Shown piece after piece: positions 43,794 through 53,280 of a stretch of DNA of 64,000 nt. Source of the stretch: Agreia sp. VKM Ac-1783 (GTDB lineage: Bacteria; Actinomycetota; Actinomycetes; Actinomycetales; Microbacteriaceae). The translations under genes were made by a program, and so were the position numbers. Every line of letters begins with the position of its first letter. Position 1 is the stretch's first letter. The notes beneath the pieces are model-generated. The model was not told the origin of the DNA and did not search any database. It saw only the letters and a program-made list of their open reading frames with translations. Location of the stretch: positions 372,001 through 436,000 of the forward strand of contig NZ_FXWI01000001.1 in assembly GCF_900177765.1 (NCBI RefSeq), read 5' to 3'.

Positions 43794-44548
43794 CCGTTCG
43801 GCGCCGCGTCATCGATGACCGGGGCGCGGGAGGAATGCTGGCGCTGACGATAGCCGCGGGAACGATGGCCTTCTCGCTGCTGGCTCTGTCGCTCTTCTCT
43901 GTCATGCCGGCCAAGGCGTCAGCGAATGCGGCAGCGGACTCCGCGGCCATCGCGGCTGCCGAGACGGCGTCATCGAGCTCGACCGCTCAGGCCTGCGATA
44001 GTGCGGCGGAGGTGGCGACGCTCAACCAGGCGACGCTGGTGAGCTGCGACGTGCACGGCGAGGAGGCCACGGTGACCGTCGGCCGCGACATCTTCGCGAC
44101 GACGTACTCCGTGACCGCACGGGCTGCGGTACCGCGACCGACCCATCAGACGTCGGGCGCAAATGGGGCGATCCCGCTTGAGAACCTGATGGTGGTCTCG
44201 TATCCGGGCGTTCGCGCCGACCCGCCCGTCTATCTGCGCCCCGACGCGGCATCCGCACTCGTGCAGATGCTCGACGCGTACCACTCGCAGACGGGCGACT
44301 ACCTTCCGGTCGACGAGGGGTATCGCGATCTCGCCGGCCAACAGCAGGCGTTCGACGAGTACGGCTGGCCGCGGGCGGCGATTCCCGGCACCTCGAATCA
44401 CGGCCAGGCCATTGCCGTCGACTTCGTCAACCCGCCCGTTGTTCGAGGGGCGGCCCAGCACGCCTGGCTCGTCGAGAACGCCGCACAGTTCGGATTCGAA
44501 CCGCTCACCGATCCCGACGAGCCATGGCACTGGGACTACGCGGGGTGA
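43790..44548 (+). CDS. TadE-like pilin domain fused to VanY-type D,D-carboxypeptidase
   Basis: 252 residues from ATG 43790 (ATGA overlap). Residues 1-110 follow the actinobacterial TadE-like/Rv3654c pattern: RGAGGMLALTIAAGTMAFSL with the prepilin helix, then ANAAADSAAIAAAE. From about residue 125 the protein is a peptidase M15B: VDEGYRDLAGQQQAF, SNHGQAIAVDFV (zinc His and Asp) and EPWHWDY (catalytic Glu-type position Asp/Glu and zinc His). The combined protein would place a D-Ala-D-Ala carboxypeptidase on a pilus-like stalk. The fusion is seen in one uninterrupted frame. Confidence 0.8.
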   Translation: MTVRRRVIDDRGAGGMLALTIAAGTMAFSLLALSLFSVMPAKASANAAADSAAIAAAETASSSSTAQACDSAAEVATLNQATLVSCDVHGEEATVTVGRDIFATTYSVTARAAVPRPTHQTSGANGAIPLENLMVVSYPGVRADPPVYLRPDAASALVQMLDAYHSQTGDYLPVDEGYRDLAGQQQAFDEYGWPRAAIPGTSNHGQAIAVDFVNPPVVRGAAQHAWLVENAAQFGFEPLTDPDEPWHWDYAG

Positions 44549-44559
44549 TGCGCCGCTGC

Positions 44560-44802
44560 TCAGCCCAGCCGAGACTCGATGAAGCGATAGTCCACGGCCG
44601 ACGGCAACGCGGCGTTCTCGCCCTCACCGTTGTACTCCACGCCGCTGCCACGCAGATAGACGTAGCGTTTCGCGGCTCCCGCCGGGATCTCGAGTTGTGC
44701 GAGGGGCTCGCCCGCCTGAGAGAACTCCGTTCGAACGGTGCGCCCTTCCAAGGGGCCGTCCGTGAGTTTCGCGGTGTAACTTCCGAATTCTGTCGTTGTC
44801 AT
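44560..44802 (-). CDS. Small conserved-looking protein, unknown function
   Basis: 80 residues from ATG 44802, chosen because GGAGAGGA lies 7 bases upstream. Composition is balanced and acidic with an all-beta look (EFGSYTAKLTDGPLEGRTV and KRYVYLRGSGVEYNG). No membrane segment and no motif I recognise. It is convergent with the pilus operon. Confidence 0.6.
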   Translation of the reverse strand: MTTTEFGSYTAKLTDGPLEGRTVRTEFSQAGEPLAQLEIPAGAAKRYVYLRGSGVEYNGEGENAALPSAVDYRFIESRLG

Positions 44803-45025
44803 TTCGCATCCTCTCCTATGAGGTCGCTTTCCATCTTCCTCACCCGGGCGATCTGCGCAAGGGGTTACCCGCGCTTCCTCGCCGCTTAGGTAATTAGGCA
44901 ATCAGGGTAAAGAGGTGTGTATGGTGTGGCAGATGGGCCATCAGTGCCCGCCGAACCCCGTCGAAGACGCTTACCCGAGATTATCGCGAGTGGTTCGATT
45001 CTCTTTATTCCTCCTGAGGAGCACA

Positions 45026-47980
45026 GTGCCAGGCCCGAAAAAGCTCGTGATCGTCGAGTCCCCGACCAAGGTCAAGTCCATCGCCCAATACCTCGGCGAC
45101 GGTTTCGAGGTGCAGGCGTCCGTCGGTCACATCCGTGACCTCATCGAGCCCAAGAATCTTCCCGCCGAACTCAAGACCGGGTCGCTTGGCAAGTTCTCGG
45201 TCGACGTCGAGAAGGGCTTCGCCCCGTACTACGTCGTGAGCGATGCCAAGAAGAAGACGGTCGCCGAGCTGAAGAAAGCGCTGGCCGGTGCCAGCGAGCT
45301 CTACCTCGCAACTGATGAAGACCGCGAGGGAGAGGCCATCGCGTGGCACCTGCTCGAGGTGCTGAAGCCCAAGGTTCCCGTACACCGCATGGTGTTCCAC
45401 GAGATCACTCGTGAGGCCATCGAGAAGGCGCGCGACAACACCCGCCAGATCGACGGCGCGCTCGTCGACGCCCAAGAGACTCGGCGCATCCTCGACCGTC
45501 TCTATGGTTACGAGGTCTCGCCGGTGCTGTGGCGCAAGATCGGCCCGGGGCTGTCGGCAGGTCGCGTGCAGTCCGCCGCGACGAGACTCGTCGTCGAGCG
45601 TGAGCGTGAGCGTCTCGCCTTCACCGCCGCCGGCTACTGGGACCTCACCGCTCACCTCTCCCCAGAGCTCGAAGCGTTGTCGAAGTCCGAGGGCTTCGAG
45701 TCGAGACTGGCTCGGATCAACGGCGAACGCGTTGCCTCCGGCCGTGATTTCGACGAGAACGGCAAGCTCAAGTCGAAGGCGACCGCACTCGACGAGGCCG
45801 GCGCCAAGGCGCTCGCCGCGGCGCTAGCCGCTCCCGGAGTGAACATCGCGGTCTCGTCTGTCGACTCGAAGCCGTACACCCGTCGGCCCGCGGCCCCATT
45901 CACCACCTCGACCCTGCAGCAGGAGGCGTCGCGCAAGCTCCGCTTCTCGGCACGACAGACCATGAGCGTCGCCCAGTCTCTCTACGAGAACGGGTACATC
46001 ACCTATATGCGAACCGACTCGCCGTCGCTCTCGCAGCAGGCACTCAACGCCGCGCGCTCGCAGGCGAAGTCCCTGTACGGAGCGGAGACCGTTCCCGACA
46101 AGCCCCGCCTCTATGCCGGCAAGAGCAAGAACGCGCAGGAGGCGCACGAGGCGATCCGCCCCGCGGGAGAGACGTTCCGCACGCCGACGCAGCTCGCCTC
46201 CACGCTGCGCGGAAACGACTTCAAGCTCTACGACCTGATCTGGAAGCGCACCGTCGCGTCGCAGATGGCCGACGCGAAAGGTGTCACGGCATCCGTCACC
46301 ATCGCCGCCGGCCCCACAGCCGTCGAGGGCATGACCGAGCCCGCACTCGCCGAGTTCACGGCGAGCGGAACCGTGATCACCTTCCGTGGATTCCTGCACG
46401 CCTACGAAGAAGGCCAGGACGAAGACCGCAACGGTCCCGCCGAGCCGGCCGAGGCCAAGCTTCCGCCCCTCACAGAGGGCCAGTTGTTGCGCGCCGTGTC
46501 GGTGGATGCTGCGGGTCACGAGACCTCGCCGCCGCCCCGCTACACAGAGGCGAGCCTGGTGAAGACGCTCGACGAGCTCGGCATCGGCCGCCCGTCGACC
46601 TACGCGTCGATCATCTCGACCATCATCGACCGCGGGTATGTCTCGCCTCGAGGTCAGGCGCTCGTGCCGAGCTGGATCGCGTTCTCGGTCGTGCGGCTTC
46701 TCGAGGACTACTTCGGCGACCTGGTCAACTACGACTTCACCGCGACGCTCGAGAACGATCTCGACCGCATCGCCGGGGGAGACCAGGACCGTGTCGACTG
46801 GCTCAACGGGTTCTACTTCGGCAATGAGGGCCACCGAGGCCTTCGCAACGTCATCGACAACCTCGGCGACATCGACGCTCGCACCGTCAACTCCGTCGTC
46901 ATCGCGCCGGACATCACTCTGCGCATCGGCAAATACGGCCCGTACCTCGAGGTGCGCGAAGACGGCGCGGCAGACGACGCCGTGCCGCGCAGGGTGAACA
47001 TTCCTGCCGATCTCGCTCCCGACGAGCTCACCGAGGCGAAGGCTCGCGAGTTGATCGACGCTCCCGTGGTCGTCGACCGCGTCATCGGAGTGAACCCGGA
47101 GACGGGCAAGAACGTCGTCGCCAAGGACGGCCGATTCGGCCCCTACGTCACCGAGGTCGACCCGGAGCCGGAGACGCCCGCCGAGGTAGCCGCTGCCGTC
47201 GTGGAGGCGGCGCCTGCTGTCGTCGCCGAGGGAACGGCGAAGAAGGCCCCTGCTCGCAAGCCCGCAGCCAAGAAGAGCACGGCCCCGAAGCCACGCACGG
47301 CCTCTCTGTTCAAGTCGATGGATCTGGCGACGATCGACATCGAGACTGCCCTCCGTCTGCTCGACCTCCCCCGCGTCGTCGGCGACGACCCGGAATCGGG
47401 AGAGCCGATCACGGCCCAGAACGGCAAGTTCGGACCGTACCTCAAGAAGGGCACCGACACCCGGTCGATCACCAGCGAAGACATGATCTTCGAGATCGAC
47501 CTGCCCGGCGCCCTCGAACTGTTCGCCCAGCCGAAATACGGGGCGCGGCGTGCATCGTCTGCGCTGAAGGAGTTCGAGGCCGATCCCGAGAGCGGCAAGC
47601 CCATCCGCATCAAAGATGGCCGGTTCGGCGCCTATGTCACCGACGGAGTGACGAACGCCACCATCCCCAAGGGCGAGACCGTCGAAGAGGTCGACTTCGA
47701 GAGGGCAGTGCAGCTGCTGGCCGACAAGCGCGCGAAGGGGCCGGCGGCTCCCCGCAAGACGGCGGCCAAGAAGGCCCCAGCCAAGAAGCCGGCTGCAAAG
47801 AAGCCGGCGGCTAAGAAGCCGGCGGCTAAGAAGGCTCCCGTCAAGAAGGCCGCTGCGTCGAAGACTGCCGCGACGACCGATGGTGCGACCACCGCCAGCA
47901 AACCGGCGGCGCGCAAGACCACAGCGGCCAAGACCACCGCGACGAAAGCTGCTGCGACGAAGGCTGCGCCCACGACGTGA
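45026..47980 (+). CDS. topA: DNA topoisomerase I
   Basis: 984 residues from GTG 45026 (GAGGA upstream; longer extensions lack support). Toprim domain starts KLVIVESPTKVKSIAQYL and has TDEDREGEAIAWHL; the active-site Tyr is in GYITYMRTDSPS. The C-terminal region has four TOPRIM_C-rpt-like units (NGKFGPYLKKG, DGRFGAYVTDG and relatives) and ends in a Lys/Ala/Pro-rich tail with repeated PAAKK, as usual in actinobacteria. It relaxes negative supercoils. The tmk start overlaps the stop. Confidence 0.96.
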   Translation: MPGPKKLVIVESPTKVKSIAQYLGDGFEVQASVGHIRDLIEPKNLPAELKTGSLGKFSVDVEKGFAPYYVVSDAKKKTVAELKKALAGASELYLATDEDREGEAIAWHLLEVLKPKVPVHRMVFHEITREAIEKARDNTRQIDGALVDAQETRRILDRLYGYEVSPVLWRKIGPGLSAGRVQSAATRLVVERERERLAFTAAGYWDLTAHLSPELEALSKSEGFESRLARINGERVASGRDFDENGKLKSKATALDEAGAKALAAALAAPGVNIAVSSVDSKPYTRRPAAPFTTSTLQQEASRKLRFSARQTMSVAQSLYENGYITYMRTDSPSLSQQALNAARSQAKSLYGAETVPDKPRLYAGKSKNAQEAHEAIRPAGETFRTPTQLASTLRGNDFKLYDLIWKRTVASQMADAKGVTASVTIAAGPTAVEGMTEPALAEFTASGTVITFRGFLHAYEEGQDEDRNGPAEPAEAKLPPLTEGQLLRAVSVDAAGHETSPPPRYTEASLVKTLDELGIGRPSTYASIISTIIDRGYVSPRGQALVPSWIAFSVVRLLEDYFGDLVNYDFTATLENDLDRIAGGDQDRVDWLNGFYFGNEGHRGLRNVIDNLGDIDARTVNSVVIAPDITLRIGKYGPYLEVREDGAADDAVPRRVNIPADLAPDELTEAKARELIDAPVVVDRVIGVNPETGKNVVAKDGRFGPYVTEVDPEPETPAEVAAAVVEAAPAVVAEGTAKKAPARKPAAKKSTAPKPRTASLFKSMDLATIDIETALRLLDLPRVVGDDPESGEPITAQNGKFGPYLKKGTDTRSITSEDMIFEIDLPGALELFAQPKYGARRASSALKEFEADPESGKPIRIKDGRFGAYVTDGVTNATIPKGETVEEVDFERAVQLLADKRAKGPAAPRKTAAKKAPAKKPAAKKPAAKKPAAKKAPVKKAAASKTAATTDGATTASKPAARKTTAAKTTATKAAATKAAPTT

Positions 47981-48630
47981 CCGCACCCGGACTCTTCATC
48001 ACTCTCGAGGGCGGCGACGGCTCGGGTAAATCCACCCAGGCAGCGCTCCTCGAGCAGTGGCTCGATGTCAAGCACCGCACCGTCGTACGCACCCGCGAGC
48101 CCGGCGGAACCGACTTCGGAACAGAGGTACGCGAGATCGTGCTGCACAGTCGCGGGCACATCAGCCCGCGAGCCGAAGCGCTCCTCTACGCGGCCGACAG
48201 GGCGCATCACATCAGCACGAAGGTGCGGCCGGCGCTCGAGCGAGGCGACGTGGTCATCCAAGACCGGTACCTCGACTCGTCGGTGGCGTACCAGGGTGCG
48301 GGCCGCGTGCTCGACTCAGCCGAGATCAGGAGCCTGTCTCTGTGGGCGGCCGAGGGGCTTCTGCCCGACCTCACGATCCTCCTCGATCTCGATGAACACC
48401 AGGCGCGCGCACGACTCGATGGATCGCGTACCCGCTTCGATCGACTCGAGAACGAGAAGAGTGAGTTCCACGGCCGAGTGCGGGCCGCGTTTCTCGCCCT
48501 TGCCCGGGCGGAGCCTGAGCGTTTCCTCGTGCTCGACGCGGCGCAGCCGCCCGAGTCGCTCGCGGCACAGATCCGCGCCGCGGTAGAGCCGCTCCTCGGA
48601 GACGAGTCGTCGGGAACGGACGTATCCTGA
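47977..48630 (+). CDS. tmk: Thymidylate kinase
   Basis: 217 residues; GTG start overlaps the topA stop (GTGA). P-loop FITLEGGDGSGKSTQ, DRx-type motif as TREPGGTDFG, VIQDRYLDSSVAYQG, and a LID-type region with RTRFDRLE. It phosphorylates dTMP to dTDP, working after Tdk in salvage. holB follows, an order shared with many actinobacteria. Confidence 0.95.
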   Translation: MTAPGLFITLEGGDGSGKSTQAALLEQWLDVKHRTVVRTREPGGTDFGTEVREIVLHSRGHISPRAEALLYAADRAHHISTKVRPALERGDVVIQDRYLDSSVAYQGAGRVLDSAEIRSLSLWAAEGLLPDLTILLDLDEHQARARLDGSRTRFDRLENEKSEFHGRVRAAFLALARAEPERFLVLDAAQPPESLAAQIRAAVEPLLGDESSGTDVS

Positions 48631-48652
48631 GCCTCCTGTCGTCGGCTCCAGG

Positions 48653-48658
48653 TAGGTT
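48653..48658 (+). promoter_or_regulatory. -10-like box for leaderless holB
   Basis: TAGGTT, 6 bases before the ATG at 48665; no ribosome-binding sequence in the gap. Confidence 0.4.
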
Positions 48659-48664
48659 GTCTCT

Positions 48665-49822
48665 ATGACCGTGTGGAGCGACTTGACCGGCCAAGACGAT
48701 GCGATCGCCATCTTCCGCGCCGCAGCAGACCCTGCGAACTCGGGCGATTCGATGACGCACTCCTGGCTCATCACCGGTCCTCCCGGTTCGGGGCGCTCGA
48801 ACCTCGCGTACGCGTTCGCCGCGGCCCTGCTCAGCAGGCACGGCGCCGACGGCGACCCGGCCACCACGCGTCAGGTCGAAGCCCGCACTCACCCCGATCT
48901 CGCCGTGCTCACCACCGAGAGAGTCATCATCTCGATCGAGGAGGTGCGCAAACTCGTGTCGAGTTCGCAGTTCTCGCCGTCGGTCGGCCGCTACCGCGTG
49001 ATGGTCATCGAAGACGCCGACCGCATGGTCGAGCGCACCAGCAATGTGCTGCTGAAGGCGCTCGAAGAACCACCGGAGCGCACCGTCTGGATCCTCTGTG
49101 CGCCCAGCGAGGCGGATCTCATTCCGACGATCCGCTCGCGCGTCCGTTCGGTTCGCCTGCGGGTGCCCCGGGTCGACGAGGTCGCCGCGCTCATCGAGAA
49201 ACGCGACAGAGTCGATCCGCAGGTCGCAGAGCGAGCCGCCCGCGAGGCGCAGAGCCACATCGGCATGGCGCACCGCCTGGCCACGAACGACGAAGCGCGC
49301 GCCCGACGTGACGAGACCTTGAGCCTCGCCCTGGGCATCCAGAACGTGCCGCAGGCCGTCGTCGCGGCCTCGCGCCTCATGGAGATCGCGGGCGACGATG
49401 CCAAAGCGATCACGCTCGAGCGCGACGCCGAAGAGCGCGAGAGCGCGTTGCGCTCGATGGGCGTCGAGGCGGGGCAGGCCGTGCCACCCGCTCTCCGTTC
49501 GCAGATCAAGACCCTCGAAGACGATCAGAAGCGTCGGGCAACGCGCAGCCTTCGCGATGGACTCGACCGCATTCTCGTCGACCTCATGTCGCTGTACCGT
49601 GACATCCTTCTCGTGCAGTTGGGCTCGGGGCTGCCGACGATCAATTCCGCCATTCAACCGCGGCTCGACGAGGTCGCGTCGGGCAGCGATCCCGCAGACA
49701 CGCTCGCGGTGCTCGATGCACTCGCCGTCGCCCGTCGTCGAATCGCCGCCAACGTCGCGCCCGCCCTCGCGCTCGAGGCAGCACTCATCACCGCCACTCG
49801 CCAACGAAGGACCATCCCGTGA
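48665..49822 (+). CDS. holB: DNA polymerase III subunit delta-prime
   Basis: 385 residues. The clamp-loader fold has ITGPPGSGRSNLAYAF (the P-loop Lys is Arg, as tolerated in this non-hydrolysing subunit), the VMVIEDADRM Walker B-like strand and the SRC-like region PTIRSRVRSVRL. The N-terminal VWSDLTGQDDAIAIF is family-typical. Ends in a long helical domain. Its stop overlaps the following lipoprotein gene (GTGA). Confidence 0.92.
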   Translation: MTVWSDLTGQDDAIAIFRAAADPANSGDSMTHSWLITGPPGSGRSNLAYAFAAALLSRHGADGDPATTRQVEARTHPDLAVLTTERVIISIEEVRKLVSSSQFSPSVGRYRVMVIEDADRMVERTSNVLLKALEEPPERTVWILCAPSEADLIPTIRSRVRSVRLRVPRVDEVAALIEKRDRVDPQVAERAAREAQSHIGMAHRLATNDEARARRDETLSLALGIQNVPQAVVAASRLMEIAGDDAKAITLERDAEERESALRSMGVEAGQAVPPALRSQIKTLEDDQKRRATRSLRDGLDRILVDLMSLYRDILLVQLGSGLPTINSAIQPRLDEVASGSDPADTLAVLDALAVARRRIAANVAPALALEAALITATRQRRTIP

Positions 49823-51396
49823 CAGTCACCTCTCCGCGCCGCAAGCGACGGTTCGTCTCTCTCGCCGTCGCCGCTGTTGCGGTCACCGTTCTCGTCTCGG
49901 GCTGCTCGACGTGGTTCGTCGATCGCTCCTCCTCGGGCGGCAGCGACAGGCCGGTAGCCGAGTCGACCCCGGACGCCGAAGACGTCGACGCAGATCTTCG
50001 CCCGTTTTACGATCAGGTGCTCACCTGGACCGACTGTGGTGGTGGGCTTCAGTGCGCCGAGGCGAAGGCCCCGCTCGACTGGCAGGATCCCTCCGCGTCC
50101 GACGTCTCCCTGGCGCTGGTCAAGCATCCCGCCAGTGGGCCAGGCGCCCGTCTGGGGTCGCTGCTCGTCAACCCGGGAGGGCCCGGAGGCTCCGGCTACG
50201 ACTTCGTCAAAGACAGCCTCGACTTCGCGGTGAGCGATGCTCTGCAGGCGCAGTACGACGTGGTCGGTTTCGACCCGCGAGGCGTCGGCCGTTCGTCTGC
50301 CGTCAGCTGCCTCAGCGACAAAGAGATGGACTCGTACCTCTACGACATCCTTCCCGGGGCGCGCGGGTCGCAGCAGTGGCTCGACGCGTACACGGCGTCG
50401 GCGGCTCAGTTCGCGACCTCGTGCGAGAAGAACAGTGCCGATCTCCTGGGGCACGTCGACACCGTCAGCGCGGCGCGCGATCTCGACCTGCTGCGCGCCA
50501 CGCTGGGCGACAGCAAGCTCAACTACCTCGGATACTCCTACGGAACGTTCCTGGGGTCGACCTATGCCGATCTGTATCCAGAGAAGGTCGGCAGGCTCGT
50601 GCTCGACGGCGCCCTCGACCCGACCTCGAGCAACTTCGACGTCAGCGTCGGTCAGGCCGTCGGCTTCGAGAACGCGTTGAAGGCCTACCTCAAGGACTGC
50701 CTCACGAAGTCGTCGTGCCCCTTCGAGGGCAGCGTCGACGACGGCATGGCCAAGATCGGCGATCTGATCGCGCAGGTCGACGCCAGCCCGATCCGGGCAT
50801 CGGATGGGCGTGAGCTCGGTTCGTCGACGATGCTCACGGCGATCATCTACCCGCTCTACAACGCAGACAACTGGAGCTATCTGAGCGACATGTTCTCTGA
50901 TGTCTTCGCCGGCAACGCCGACTACGCCATGCAGTTCGCAGACGGCTACAACGGTCGCGACGCCGACGGCAGCTACAAAGACAACTCGACAGAGGCCTTC
51001 ATGGCGATCAACTGCCTCGACTACGCGTACACGAACGACCCGGCCACGGTGCAGAAGCAGAACGCCGACCTCGTTGCCGCCGCGCCTACAGTCGGACCGT
51101 GGTGGAGCTATGGCGACATCTCGTGCGACGCGTGGCCCGACAAGACCACGCGCACGCCCCACGCCGTGACCGCGCAGGGAGCGGCGCCGATTCTCGTGGT
51201 CGGCACCACCGGCGACCCGGCCACGCCCTATTCCTGGGCAGAGGGACTCGCCGGCCAGCTCTCCAGCGGTCATCTGATCACCTTCGTCGGAGAAGGCCAC
51301 ACGGCCTACGGCTCGTCGAGCTGCGTCAAGCAGACCGTGGACGACTACTTCCTCAACGGCACGGTGCCGGCATCCGATCCGCGGTGCACGAGCTGA
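49819..51396 (+). CDS. Lipoprotein alpha/beta hydrolase with TAP-like C-terminal domain
   Basis: 525 residues. Basic N-terminus, hydrophobic core and lipobox LVSGCS (Cys about residue 32) show a membrane-anchored lipoprotein. The oxyanion motif is NPGGPGGSG, the nucleophile is Ser in GYSYGTFLG, and the C-terminal TAP-like domain ends with VGEGHTAYGSSSC containing the catalytic His; this last pattern is typical of the tripeptidyl-aminopeptidase/SlpD-E group. It probably cleaves short peptides outside the membrane. Translationally coupled to holB by GTGA. Confidence 0.88.
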   Translation: MTVTSPRRKRRFVSLAVAAVAVTVLVSGCSTWFVDRSSSGGSDRPVAESTPDAEDVDADLRPFYDQVLTWTDCGGGLQCAEAKAPLDWQDPSASDVSLALVKHPASGPGARLGSLLVNPGGPGGSGYDFVKDSLDFAVSDALQAQYDVVGFDPRGVGRSSAVSCLSDKEMDSYLYDILPGARGSQQWLDAYTASAAQFATSCEKNSADLLGHVDTVSAARDLDLLRATLGDSKLNYLGYSYGTFLGSTYADLYPEKVGRLVLDGALDPTSSNFDVSVGQAVGFENALKAYLKDCLTKSSCPFEGSVDDGMAKIGDLIAQVDASPIRASDGRELGSSTMLTAIIYPLYNADNWSYLSDMFSDVFAGNADYAMQFADGYNGRDADGSYKDNSTEAFMAINCLDYAYTNDPATVQKQNADLVAAAPTVGPWWSYGDISCDAWPDKTTRTPHAVTAQGAAPILVVGTTGDPATPYSWAEGLAGQLSSGHLITFVGEGHTAYGSSSCVKQTVDDYFLNGTVPASDPRCTS

Positions 51397-51398
51397 CG

Positions 51399-52037
51399 AT
51401 GACCTCTGTAGTTCTCGACGAGAGCGTCGGGCTCCGTGAGCGAAAGCGGCGCGCCACGAGCCGCACCATCCAGTTCACCGTGCTCGAACTCGCGGCGGAG
51501 CGTGGACTCGAGCAGGTGACGGTCGATGAGATCAGTCGGGTCGCCAACATCTCGCCGCGCACCTTCTTCAACTATTTCCCCTCGAAAGAATCCGCGATGG
51601 TGGGTGAGAATCCCCTCGCGGTGCAGTCCGAGCTCATCGAGAGCTTCGTCGACGACGACTCCGACCGCGATATCTTCGATGGCCTCCTCGAACTCATGCA
51701 GCACATGGCCATGCTCGGCACGGCAGATCGAGAACTGCATCAGCTGCGTCGGCAGGTCCTGCGTGACTACCCCGAGCTGTTCGTGCTCAAGATCTCTGGC
51801 ATGCGAGGGTTCGAGTCCGCACTGGCCGAGGCGATCGAGCGTCGCCTGATAGCCCGGGGCGCGACAACCGCACCAGCGGATGCCGGCGGGCCGCTCGAAG
51901 CGCGGGCGCGGCTCACCGCTCTGGTCGCCATGGCAGCCATGCGTCACGCCTTCACACTGTGGGCAGACGGCGAAGACGAGGAGTCCCTCGCGGAGAAGCT
52001 CGTGGAGTCGTTTGCCCTGCTCAGGCATGTGCTCTGA
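51399..52037 (+). CDS. TetR-family transcriptional regulator
   Basis: 212 residues, starting 2 bases after the hydrolase stop, which suggests cotranscription. HTH: RTIQFTVLELAAERGLEQ, VTVDEISRVANISPRTFFNY, then FPSKESAM. The C-terminal ligand domain is unremarkable. A MftR-like or multidrug-type regulator; the target may be its own operon. Confidence 0.82.
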   Translation: MTSVVLDESVGLRERKRRATSRTIQFTVLELAAERGLEQVTVDEISRVANISPRTFFNYFPSKESAMVGENPLAVQSELIESFVDDDSDRDIFDGLLELMQHMAMLGTADRELHQLRRQVLRDYPELFVLKISGMRGFESALAEAIERRLIARGATTAPADAGGPLEARARLTALVAMAAMRHAFTLWADGEDEESLAEKLVESFALLRHVL

Positions 52038-52112
52038 TCCAGTGTCAGCGAACCCCGCCAACATCGGCTAGGATTTGTTGCTGTGCCATTCGCTGTGAAA
52101 TGCGATGGCCAG

Positions 52113-52188
52113 GCCGCCTTAGCTCAGTCGGTAGAGCGATTCACTCGTAATGAATAGGTCATCAGTTCGATTCTGATAGGCGGCCCCA
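52113..52188 (+). tRNA. tRNA-Thr (anticodon CGT)
   Basis: Acceptor arms GCCGCCT and AGGCGGC pair; the anticodon stem ATTCA/TGAAT holds the loop CTCGTAA, anticodon CGT. The T-arm reads AGTTCGATTCT. Discriminator C52185, CCA encoded at 52186-52188. Confidence 0.95.
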
Positions 52189-52194
52189 CCACGA

Positions 52195-52222
52195 GAAAGC
52201 CCGGTTTATCCGGGCTTTCTTT
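52195..52222 (+). terminator. Terminator after tRNA-Thr
   Basis: GAAAGCCCGG and CCGGGCTTTC form a 10-bp stem around TTTAT, followed by TTTCG. Confidence 0.8.
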
Positions 52223-52251
52223 CGTTGGGTGTCCGACTTCGAAGGAGAATC

Positions 52252-53238
52252 GTGTCCACTCCATTGCGCTGGGGAATCCTCGGCACCGGCGGAATCGCCG
52301 AGACATTCGTCACGGATCTACGCGCCACGGGCATCGAGGTCGTGGCAGTCGGATCTCGCAGCCAGGAGTCGGCCGATGCGTTCGGCTCCCGCTTCGACAT
52401 CGCTGCTCGGCATCCGACGTACGAGGCTCTCGTCGCCGACCCGGAGGTCGATGCGGTCTACGTGGCCACGCCGCATCCGATGCACGCCGAGAACGCTCTT
52501 CTCGCCATCGACGCAGGCAAGCATGTACTGGTCGAGAAGCCCTTCACCCTGAATGCGGCTGAGGCGACAGAGGTCGCTGAGGCTGCGCGCCGCGCGGGTG
52601 TCGTCGTGCTCGAGGCCATGTGGACCAGATTCCTGCCGTCGATGGTGCGCATTCGCGAGATCATCGCTGCAGGAACGCTCGGCGAGGTACGCACCCTCCT
52701 GGCCGACCATGACCAGCTGCTGCCGTCCGACCCGCAGCACCGCATAAACAACCCCGAGTTGGGCGGCGGTGCGCTGCTCGACCTCGGCGTCTATCCGGTG
52801 TCGTTCGCCGTCGATCTGTTCGGCGCACCAAGCTCGGTCACGGCCAGAGGCGACAAGACGGTGACAGGCGTCGACCGGCAGGTGGCGCTGATCCTCGAAC
52901 ACGACGGCGGGGCGCTCTCTGTTCTGCACACCGCGCTCGATACCCGGGGTGCAAACACGGCCACCATCGTCGGCACCGAGGGGCGAATCGAGATCGACTC
53001 GGTCTGGTACAACCAGACGAGCTTCACCGTCTATTCGGGCGAGAGCGGCGAGGTGCTCGAGCGGTACGACGAGAAGGTCGTCTCACGGGGCATGCAATTT
53101 CAAGCGTGGGAGCTCGAGCGGGTCGTGCGAGACGGCGGTCGCGAGAGCCCGCTGCTTCCCCTCGACGAGAGCATCGCGATCATGGCCGTGCTCGACGAGG
53201 CTCGTCGCCAGGTCGGCGTCGTCTACCCCGGCGAATAG
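52252..53238 (+). CDS. Gfo/Idh/MocA-family oxidoreductase
   Basis: 328 residues from GTG 52252 (GAAGGAGA upstream). N-terminal NAD(P) loop WGILGTGGIAETF, then YVATPHPMHAENALLAIDAG and the EKPF motif (VLVEKPFTLN) with the active-site Lys. The C-terminal domain has the GGGALLDLGVYP motif with conserved Asp-Leu-Gly. It resembles trans-1,2-dihydrobenzene-diol dehydrogenase-type members; the substrate is probably a sugar or polyol. Confidence 0.88.
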   Translation: MSTPLRWGILGTGGIAETFVTDLRATGIEVVAVGSRSQESADAFGSRFDIAARHPTYEALVADPEVDAVYVATPHPMHAENALLAIDAGKHVLVEKPFTLNAAEATEVAEAARRAGVVVLEAMWTRFLPSMVRIREIIAAGTLGEVRTLLADHDQLLPSDPQHRINNPELGGGALLDLGVYPVSFAVDLFGAPSSVTARGDKTVTGVDRQVALILEHDGGALSVLHTALDTRGANTATIVGTEGRIEIDSVWYNQTSFTVYSGESGEVLERYDEKVVSRGMQFQAWELERVVRDGGRESPLLPLDESIAIMAVLDEARRQVGVVYPGE

Positions 53239-53268
53239 GGGTCACCGGGGCGGATTCTCGGGGCGGGT

Positions 53269-53274
53269 TAGCAT
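53269..53274 (+). promoter_or_regulatory. -10-like box for leaderless dacB
   Basis: TAGCAT, 6 bases before the ATG at 53281; no Shine-Dalgarno. Confidence 0.4.
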
Positions 53275-53280
53275 GGAGCG

